From assembly GCA_012064415.1 (NCBI GenBank), contig SSNU01000078.1, positions 88,625-112,331 of the forward strand: a DNA stretch of 23,707 nt, written 5' to 3'. This DNA comes from Gyrodactylus bullatarudis (Eukaryota > Platyhelminthes > Monogenea > Gyrodactylidea > Gyrodactylidae). Below are positions 20,501 through 23,707 of the stretch, piece after piece. Positions within the stretch are counted from its first letter, which is position 1; the number at the start of each line of letters is the position of its first letter. A program made the position numbers and the translations under genes. The notes below the pieces were generated by a model, which did not search any database, was not told the DNA's origin, and saw nothing but the letters and a program-made list of their open reading frames with translations.

Positions 20501-22556
20501 ATTTTAATGACTTATTTTTATTATTTTGACTATTAGACAAGAAAAAATTAAACTGAATCCTTTTGACACACTAAATAGGATTAATAATTCCTTTGTCTAG
20601 AGAAAGCAGGAAATTTCCTCCACATTGTGATTAAGCAAACCAATAATTATTGATTTTCTATTTACTAATTTCATAATTCGATCAATACTTTCTTTTTGCT
20701 TGATCTCTCATTTCGTTTGATGATTTTATGAAATGTTCGCCAAACTCATTCATATATGAAAAATAAGATATTTCAAAATGAGCAAGAATAAACTATAGTG
20801 AAAATGTTTAATTAAAGCCATTTAATTGATACTTGGAGAAACTTTTGCTGTCGATAGACATGGGCTTTTTCTTCACCTAAATTAGATGTCATAATCTGGC
20901 TTTCAGAAAATCTTCATTATATATTCGAGTTACTGATAAAGAAATTGAGATTTTTATGAAAAACAAAGAATCGGTGAATTTGGGATTTTTTTGAATAATT
21001 TCAATGTAGAATTTTACAATGATAATTAACTTACTATAAATAAGTATGATCACAGGTTTTACTACGCTTCCTTATGAATCTAACTTGGAGATTTTAGATG
21101 TTAAAATTCGGATAAGCAAGTGTCAATTTCATAAGAGAGTCAAATAATATTCAACTCACGGGGGCAGATGTAGACGCGTTTCATCCTTATTAGGACTCGT
21201 CAGTAAACCATAGCAAGAATTCGAATTTCAAAACCCAATCAACGTTGTGAGGCAACGCTTTTATTTTCATGCAAAACACTACTTCCTATAATTCGATCCT
21301 TTTTAATGCTTGAAAATTAGGATTAAATCTTGATAATTGAGTTCTTTTTGTGTTTGAGGTACATGAAAAATAACGTTTGATGAAAAAAAATTCTCAAATT
21401 CATCGATAATAGCTGTATATTCGTTTTTCACTTTTCAGATAATATTTAATGAAACATAAAGCTAGTTGACATGAAGATGAGAATTTACTATTTTTACAAA
21501 ATACTCAATATTTCTCTCCGGACTCACAGAAAAAAATAATCTTTTGAATTCTAAAACGGATTGAGCTGATAAGATGCGGATATTCGAAAAAAATTCCGAA
21601 AAAATTCAATCTGACCGTTTTTCGAATTTCAAAAATTTGGTACATTTTCGGAATTTTTTCAGATATCCAAATCTTATCAGCTCAATCCGTTTTAGAATTC
21701 AAAAAAATATTGAGTTTTTTGTAAAAATAGTAAATTCTCATCTTCATGTCAATTAGGTTTACATACTTGTAATTAGCTGCTGTTAGTTCAATTAATAATG
21801 GTCTTATTATCATTCGACTTCGGAGCAAATGCCTCAATTTTTCCTTTTATAAATTTTTGATTTCAAGACTGGTATTGATTTCGAAGATTTAATACGATCA
21901 AATGCAGTTATATAGTAATACAACTAGAGACATTTTTGAATTTGGCCATAGATTTTCCCAGAAAAAAACTTACTTTCAGGAAAAAGTAAATTTTCCAAAT
22001 GTGATATTCTGCATATACTTGACTATTTTCTCTTGAAAACATTAGCAGACAGGAATAATTGATTTTATAGCTATTATTGGGAAAGTTATTGATTTTGAAT
22101 AATTCTAGCATATATTTTTATTCAGTTGAATTGAAATTAACAATCGGAGAAAAAGAGGAAGTCTATGACTTTACTCTTCCGACAGCCTATGTCAGATCGA
22201 TTCTGTCAACGCCTTACATTGAATTAAATGGAGATATTTTGATACAATCCATGACGAATAAATTTAACGGAAAGATCAATTTTATTGCTAAAGTTAGTCT
22301 TTTCTTGATTTTTTTACATCATTCTCGAAACGTAGTATGTCAACCATTATACTCTGTCTGGCACTCATTGTATTTGTAATCACCTCTATAAAAATTTGAA
22401 GTCTATTCTTTTAAATTAAAGTCCATGGTAAAGAAAACAGGCCTTCACAAAATTGCAGGGGAAATATTTGATTTGGAAAGCCCATCTTCCTCCACCCCAT
22501 TCATTACAATCAATGGTACATGGAATGATTCAATCGAAGTTATAAGTCAAGATATT
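8444..22556 (+). CDS. OSBPL10/11-like: Oxysterol-binding protein-related protein, ORP10/ORP11 class (3' end outside window)
   Basis: Ten exons keep frame for 618 codons: 8444-8508, 8541-8892, 9352-9758, 10273-10329, 11850-12063, 15885-15970, 16027-16108, 17613-17901, 22126-22292, 22422-22556. ORPs shuttle lipids (PI4P with sterol or phosphatidylserine) at membrane contact sites. Seen: a PH domain (about residues 25-125; GTLLKFTNVVKGYQCRYFIL, ending DERSLWVNNL); a Ser/Asn-rich linker with a helix (about 195-250); then the lipid-binding domain with VIMDLLNQLKFGADLTK, SLLEMFADYMAHPN, FHAGKK, KKPFNSVIGETFHCSW and EQLSHHPP (about 473-480). ETFHCSW and the PH start favour ORP10/11 over ORP9. Odd: NPIIGE reads NSVIGE and the FHTKPFYGGK block is poorly kept, yet the His pair is intact. 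About 110 C-terminal residues are missing to the right. Exons 3-5 have the weakest junctions. Confidence 0.9.
8541..8892 (+). CDS. OSBPL10/11-like: ORP exon 2 (PH domain)
   Basis: Acceptor TTTCCGTAG, donor GTGAGT at 8893; 352 nt, ends phase 0. It encodes the whole PH fold, with the final-helix Trp in RSLWVNNL. PH domains of this class bind phosphoinositides and Golgi or plasma-membrane surfaces. Confidence 0.88.
8893..9351 (+). other. ORP intron 2
   Basis: 459 bp from GTGAGT to ATTTATTTCAG, a good pyrimidine-rich acceptor. Nothing else recognised. Confidence 0.7.
9352..9758 (+). CDS. OSBPL10/11-like: ORP exon 3 (linker)
   Basis: Starts phase 0 after ATTTCAG and encodes 135 residues. First comes a Ser/Thr/Asn-rich part, then a predicted helical stretch (LLNELLDQIEKDYSSL ... 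AKSSTQAALANLLL) resembling the helical linker of ORP10/11. It ends in an Asn/Ile/Asp-rich tract. The frame closes at TGA 9760-9762. The chosen donor is AGA|GTGATT (9759), a weak site selected because it matches the phase of the next two exons. GTACTT at 9748 is the alternative. Confidence 0.78.
9759..10272 (+). other. ORP intron 3 with a 21-bp palindrome
   Basis: Contains TCTACATTA-ATA-TAATGTAGA (9986-10006) and two inverted CCAAT motifs (TGATTGG, about 10037 and 10067). No gene is recognised; the 73-codon frame at 10092-10313 overlaps exon 4 in another frame and looks spurious. Confidence 0.5.
10273..10329 (+). CDS. OSBPL10/11-like: ORP exon 4 (candidate 57-nt symmetric exon)
   Basis: Between CCCACTAG and a strong donor GTGAGT (10330). 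It encodes NSNSSSKLSETELNTDYG plus split Glu codons at both ends, a Ser-rich linker of the kind usual in ORPs. Both borders are phase 2 and 57 is divisible by three, so it can be included or skipped without changing frame. No homologue supports it directly; the call rests on splice sites, phase and composition. Confidence 0.5.
10330..11849 (+). other. ORP intron 4
   Basis: About 1520 bp, A+T-rich, nothing recognised. Minus-strand frames at 10346-10528, 10626-10826 and 11275-11481 are short and compositionally random. Confidence 0.5.
11850..12063 (+). CDS. OSBPL10/11-like: ORP exon 5 (start of lipid-transfer domain)
   Basis: The donor GTATGT at 12064 is certain; the acceptor is either TCAAG at 11848-49 (used here, phase 2) or AATCAAG at 11873-74 or CAACAG at 11898-99. 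It encodes an acidic linker (NCCNPDDEVEDEP) and then SVIMDLLNQLKFGADLTK, the conserved entry of the ORP domain that forms the flexible lid region over the lipid pocket. Confidence 0.82.
13875..14370. mobile_element. Foldback MITE, copy 1 (TA-flanked)
   Basis: About 496 bp that reads almost entirely as one long hairpin. The left arm (GTTGGTTGATATGAAGTCGG ...) pairs with the right arm (on the minus strand AGCTAATTGAAGTCGGGAATC ...), and matching continues inward through AAAGATTTTTTGGAATC and AACTTTAAA to the centre near 14120. Both ends are at TA. The shared terminus TAAAGCTAATTGATATGAAG links it to copies at 17977 and 21457. TA targets and long inverted arms suggest Tc1/mariner-mobilised MITEs. 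No coding capacity. Confidence 0.8.
14403..14425. repeat. Perfect 23-bp palindrome with two bZIP/AP-1-type sites
   Basis: ATGAGTCATTA-G-TAATGACTCAT is an exact inverted repeat. Each arm holds TGAGTCA, the AP-1 core, and a third near-copy GACTCAT starts at 14391. It lies 33 bp right of the MITE inside an ORP intron. It may be a factor-binding cluster or just a small palindrome; the function is not shown. Confidence 0.5.
15302..15400 (+). repeat. MITE fragment related to the 21457 copy
   Basis: AGCTTAACTAGTTGATAAAA, then ATGAGAATTTACTCC and AACTCAATATGTTTCTC follow the same order as in the left arm of the element at 21457-21761. No opposite arm is evident, so it is truncated or decayed. Confidence 0.5.
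15885..15970 (+). CDS. OSBPL10/11-like: ORP exon 6
   Basis: Acceptor TATTATCTAG, donor GTGAGT (15971). It encodes ISMPIFVLETKSLLEMFADY followed by MAHPNIFL, closely matching the [20 protein letters not shown] region of ORPs. Starts phase 0, ends phase 2. Confidence 0.92.
16027..16108 (+). CDS. OSBPL10/11-like: ORP exon 7
   Basis: Preceded by a 56-bp intron (TTTTTATTCATAG acceptor), donor GTAAGA at 16109. It encodes NAPDRKSRMFFIIVWYITVF followed by HAGKK, equal to the helix before the conserved KKPYNP block. Phase 2 in, phase 0 out. Confidence 0.9.
16109..17612 (+). other. ORP intron 7 with MULE-like MITE
   Basis: The MITE at 16134-16558 begins only 26 bp after the exon. The rest (16570-17612) shows no recognised feature. 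Confidence 0.6.
16134..16558. mobile_element. Mutator-like MITE with 11-bp target duplication
   Basis: A 425-bp element. The left end GGGTAGGGTGAAATTTTTT and the right end (minus strand) GGGCTAGGGAGAAATTTTTT are imperfect inverted repeats, and CAAATTTTCTGAT further inside both arms extends the pairing. The flanks ACTCTACATTA (16123-16133) and ACTCTACATCA (16559-16569) form an 11-bp duplication with one mismatch. Duplications of 9-11 bp and GGG-type ends are characteristic of MULEs. The 82-codon and 72-codon frames inside are not coding. Confidence 0.65.
17613..17901 (+). CDS. OSBPL10/11-like: ORP exon 8 (SHHPP signature)
   Basis: Acceptor TTAATTGCCAAG, donor GTAAGT at 17902; 289 nt. It encodes AKKPFNSVIGETFHCSW and FMAEQLSHHPPVTGF. 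The His-His pair in SHHPP contacts the PI4P phosphate in ORP structures, and the Lys in KKPFN is also part of the headgroup site; both are present. The usual Pro of NPIIGE is Ser here. Confidence 0.94.
17977..18462. mobile_element. Foldback MITE, copy 2
   Basis: Same family as 13875-14370. Left end TAAAGCTAATTGATATGAAG; right end, minus strand, TAAAGTTGGTTGATATGTAG. The right half follows copy 1 closely (CTTTTGACC, CAAAGTTC, AAAATGGC, TCGAAATTTGAAAA, TGACCATATTT in the same order). The left half has diverged more. The 87-codon frame at 17955-18218 is an artefact of this repeat. Confidence 0.78.
18463..19690. other. ORP intron 8, unique-looking part
   Basis: A+T-rich intronic sequence without recognised genes. 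It contains a small hairpin AATACAGT/ACTGTATT near 19084-19110. No homology to the flanking repeats was noticed. Confidence 0.45.
19700..19850 (+). mobile_element. tRNA-like/hammerhead SINE-type element, copy 1
   Basis: Order: a Pol III B box GGTTCAATCCC (19717-19727) inside a T-arm-like CCCGGGTTCAATCCCAGG; 13 nt later a complete hammerhead core; then a tail AAGTTTAGATTATTTCTAAATGCTTTGTGAGTTTCTTTC shared, with small changes, with copy 2. The tail is described in two parts: AAGTTTAGATT and TTCTAAATGCTTTGTGAG. The A box and upstream tRNA half are degenerate. Boundaries are approximate and no target duplication was found. It sits in ORP intron 8. Confidence 0.7.
19735..19784 (+). ncRNA. Hammerhead ribozyme, type I, complete core
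   Basis: All core elements are present: CUGACGA (19741-19747); helix II GUCC/GGAC (19748-19751 with 19758-19761) closed by CAAUGA; GAAA (19762-19765); a short helix III (A65-U76, C66-G75, G67-U74, U68-A73 in the 197xx numbering, loop GGCU); and the cleavage triplet GUC at 19775-19777. Cleavage would fall after 19777. Helix I is weak: AUG (19738-19740) with UAU (19778-19780). Short helix III and open helix I are typical of retroelement hammerheads, which often work as dimers. Activity is inferred, not shown. Confidence 0.8.
19982..20110 (+). repeat. MITE fragment next to the SINE inverted pair
   Basis: ACGAAGATGAAAATTCCTTA, TTTATAAAAACGG, CATTTCTTTCC and AAGGATATTC follow the order of the left arm of the MITE at 21457. 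The right arm is absent. It ends just before the inverted SINE pair, suggesting that insertion or rearrangement truncated it. Confidence 0.45.
20251..20308 (+). other. tRNA-like Pol III head of SINE copy 2
   Basis: Contains a D-arm-like GAGTGGATTGAGCA, an anticodon-arm-like hairpin GCATTG-GACTA-CAATGC (20266-20282), and a B box GGTTCAAATCC (20294-20304) in a T-arm-like TAGGTTCAAATCCCAGG. Not a functional tRNA: the hairpin loop has 5 nt, there is no proper acceptor stem and no U33. Best read as a tRNA-derived promoter. Confidence 0.65.
20315..20348 (+). pseudogene. Hammerhead remnant lacking helix II
   Basis: Reads CTGACGAAACGCGCG ... ATGTC. Compared with copy 1 (CTGACGAGTCC ... GGACGAAAC) exactly 16 nt are missing between two GACGA repeats, removing helix II and one GA. 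The 5' CUGACGA half-site, the A-run and the GUC triplet remain. Without helix II no cleavage is expected. Confidence 0.7.
20433..21150. other. ORP intron 8, no recognised feature
   Basis: A+T-rich; no conserved frame, RNA or repeat recognised between SINE copies 2 and 3. Confidence 0.4.
21161..21213 (-). ncRNA. Hammerhead ribozyme, type I, minus strand
   Basis: On the minus strand: CUGACGA (21203-21197), helix II GUCC/GGAU closed by UAAUAA (one G-U pair), GAAA, a minimal helix III ACGCGU, and the GUC triplet at 21175-21173, with cleavage between 21173 and 21172. Helix I pairs GGUUUA with UACAUC: A-U, U-A, a U/C mismatch, U-A, G-U, G-C. Helix III is too short to close alone, as in many Penelope-type hammerheads that cleave as dimers. 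Confidence 0.78.
21161..21260 (-). mobile_element. tRNA-like/hammerhead SINE-type element, copy 3 (minus strand)
   Basis: On the minus strand: an anticodon-arm-like hairpin AGCGTTG-CCTCA-CAACGTT (21259-21241), a decayed B box AATTCGAATTC (21228-21218), then a hammerhead core starting at 21203. The hairpin-to-B-box gap (12 nt) and B-box-to-CUGA gap (about 15 nt) match copy 2 (11 and 14) and copy 1 (13), so the order is inherited, not chance. The tail after the cleavage site differs from copies 1 and 2. Confidence 0.62.
21457..21761. mobile_element. Foldback MITE, copy 3
   Basis: A 305-bp hairpin ending at TA on both sides. Left TAAAGCTAGTTGACATGAAG; right, minus strand, TAAACCTAATTGACATGAAG. 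The arms match almost perfectly through GATGAGAATTTACTATTTTT and ATTCTAAAACGGATTGAGCT to AAAATTCCGAAAA, except for a ~25-nt extra segment in the left arm (CTCTCCGGACTCACAG...). The high arm identity suggests it is younger than copies 1 and 2. The 60-codon frame inside is not a gene. Confidence 0.85.
21762..22125 (+). other. End of ORP intron 8
   Basis: No feature recognised apart from the acceptor of exon 9. A minus-strand frame at 21908-22111 is spurious. Confidence 0.4.
22126..22292 (+). CDS. OSBPL10/11-like: ORP exon 9
   Basis: Acceptor TTTTTATTCAG, donor GTTAGT (22293). The single base left from exon 8 plus TT makes Val. It encodes EEVYDFTLPTAYVRSILSTP followed by YIELNGDI, matching the [21 protein letters not shown] segment of ORP10. 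Confidence 0.9.
22422..22556 (+). CDS. OSBPL10/11-like: ORP exon 10
   Basis: Acceptor AAATTAAAG (weak pyrimidine tract), donor GTGAGT at 22557; exactly 45 codons, phase 0 at both ends. It encodes TGLHKIAGEIFD and ITINGTWNDSIEV, corresponding to the HRVTAEV ... GEWNGTLEF region. The FHTKPFYGGK motif expected at the exon 9/10 boundary is only weakly kept. Confidence 0.85.
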
Positions 22557-22636
22557 GTGAGTTATTTGAAATAACTTATTTCAGACGTCAAGTATTCAAT
22601 AAACAGACTAGTAAAAGGCTTGTAAAAACATCAAAC

Positions 22637-22735
22637 TAAAGCTATTATTCATGAATTTATGATTTTTACAAGAGTTTTCAACAAAGTTTCAAAACTTTTT
22701 AAAGATTTTTTGAAATTCTAATCAAATGGAACGCT
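22637..22735 (+). repeat. MITE fragment, left arm only
   Basis: TAAAGCTATTATTCATGAAT, TATGATTTTTACA and AAAGATTTTTTGAAATTCTA follow the left arm of the 13875 and 17977 copies. No matching right arm nearby. Confidence 0.5.
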
Positions 22736-22948
22736 TTAACTGATTCAAGAACCAAAATTTCAATTTTAATATGTGGCATTAATCAAAAGTTATTTTTTTC
22801 GGCGAATGATATAGCTTCTTTCTTAGCTTATTCTAAGAAAACATTAGATTACCTTTCAAATGAGTGGCTAACGAAGTATTAACCAAGGTTTATAGGATTT
22901 ACTCAGAGCAATTAAGGATTAAAGAAATTAATGAACTTTTCAGTGAGA

Positions 22949-23064
22949 ATTAGCTATGAATAGTTTAGCTAAAACGTACTGAAATTGTTTAGCATACACC
23001 AGATATATGCGGTGTATTCCCCTCTGCCCTTTCAGTACGTTTTAGCTAAAAATCCTTAGCTAAT
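22949..23064. repeat. Nested inverted repeat (three stacked stems)
   Basis: Outer stem ATTAGCTA (22949-22956) with TAGCTAAT (23057-23064); middle perfect 21-bp stem TTTAGCTAAAACGTACTGAAA (22964-22984 with 23030-23050); inner hairpin ATACACC/GGTGTAT (22994-23000 with 23011-23017). Together they make a 116-nt hairpin. It may be a small MITE or a structured RNA in the next ORP intron. No target duplication was established. Confidence 0.65.
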
Positions 23065-23175
23065 ACGAACTTAAGTATGAAATGAAATGAAAGATTATAT
23101 TTGGCACAAATTTATAAGTTCACAAAATAGTATTGACAATAATCGAGTCAAATTAATTGAAATATTCTGGTTTAT

Positions 23176-23707
23176 TTAAAAGCTCTTTGCAAATTCAAAA
23201 ATCGATTTCTTTTTGAGGCTTACAATTTTAGAGGAGATTTCATTGTAAAGCGCTGGTGTTCTTTCCAGGATGTGAAGGTTTTTCATTTTCGAAATATTAA
23301 TTGTTTTAATGAAAGTTTTAGAATTCCTAGTTCTCTGGTTAGGGACCACTCTGTTCCATAACGAGTCTAGTCTTTTGTCACATAATATTATTGATCTTGC
23401 TAATCTTCTATGTCTTAATAGGTCAATTTTGATAGGAAAGTTAGGATGGGTTTTACTGAACACTCTGATAAATTTTTTTTGTATTAGTTCCAGATTAAAA
23501 GTAGATTTGAAAGCAGATGGATTCCATATTGATGAGCAATATTCAGCAATTGGGCGAGCATATATTCTGAACAATAATATTTTTAATGATGGTGATTTAA
23601 CTTGTCTAGAAATTTGAAGTGTACGGCTAGCAAACTGATTTGTTATTTTTTTAATGTGTTTTTCAAAGCTTAGGTTACTGTCATAAATCAAACCAAGATC
23701 TTTAACC
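23176..23707 (-). mobile_element. Non-LTR retrotransposon, C-terminal end of reverse transcriptase (cut by window edge)
   Basis: Open from the right edge (VKDLGLIYDSNLSF) to TAA at about 23173-23175, some 177 codons. DLGLIYDSNLSFEKHI is the typical block after the RT catalytic core in Jockey/CR1-like LINEs, followed by RIYARPIAEYCSSIWNP and LIQKKFIRVF, the usual LYKTYVRPILEYCSPVWNP and IEKVQRKFTR thumb-region motifs. An AATAAA overlaps the stop region. The frame is intact within the window; the catalytic YxDD would lie further right. It sits in an ORP intron, antisense to the gene. Confidence 0.85.

Noticed and set aside
22077..22379. Plus-strand frame of 100 codons as an independent gene
   Set aside because: Only the 22126-22292 part is coding, as ORP exon 9; the rest is intron on both sides.
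23309..23617. Plus-strand 102-codon frame
   Set aside because: Antisense shadow of the LINE reverse transcriptase.
1..23707. CRISPR arrays, operons or bacterial regulatory sites
   Set aside because: No spaced direct repeats; spliced eukaryotic genes make bacterial features implausible.

Overview
The window looks like nuclear DNA from an AT-rich metazoan, most likely an arthropod; a copepod such as a sea louse would fit but is not proven. Genes are split by GT-AG introns, coding exons are islands in A+T-rich sequence, and short DNA transposons are abundant. No bacterial or organellar feature was seen.

Two conserved genes lie head to head around 8.2-8.4 kb. On the minus strand is a Numb orthologue: a phosphotyrosine-binding-domain exon (8221-7369) and a second exon carrying a DPF endocytic motif (5267-5110) join in frame. 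Its C-terminal exons are not visible and probably lie beyond the left edge. On the plus strand is an oxysterol-binding-protein-related protein of the ORP10/ORP11 class. Ten exons (8444-22556) keep frame for 618 codons and encode a PH domain, a linker and most of the lipid-transfer domain with its SHHPP signature. The last exon or exons lie beyond the right edge. The two start codons are only 222 bp apart, so the promoter is probably shared. Numb acts in endocytosis and Notch control and ORPs move lipids at membrane contacts; nothing in the sequence links their functions beyond the shared promoter.

The rest is mostly mobile DNA. From left to right: an LTR-like promoter/poly(A) block (0.6-0.8 kb); a hAT transposon with intact termini, an 8-bp target duplication and an internally deleted transposase (1232-2835); a second decayed hAT end (3130-3399); a non-autonomous hAT-like element with an 8-bp duplication (3939-4554); three foldback MITEs of one family plus fragments (13.9, 18.0 and 21.5 kb); a Mutator-like MITE with an 11-bp duplication (16134-16558); and the C-terminal end of a non-LTR reverse transcriptase at the right edge.

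The most interesting content is at 19.7-21.3 kb, in one intron of the ORP gene. Three related copies of a small element join a tRNA-like Pol III B box to a type I hammerhead ribozyme at a fixed spacing of about 15 nt. Two copies keep a complete hammerhead core. The third lost helix II by a 16-nt deletion between GACGA repeats and sits in a 302-bp inverted duplication. This looks like a ribozyme-bearing, tRNA-derived SINE or retrozyme-like family.
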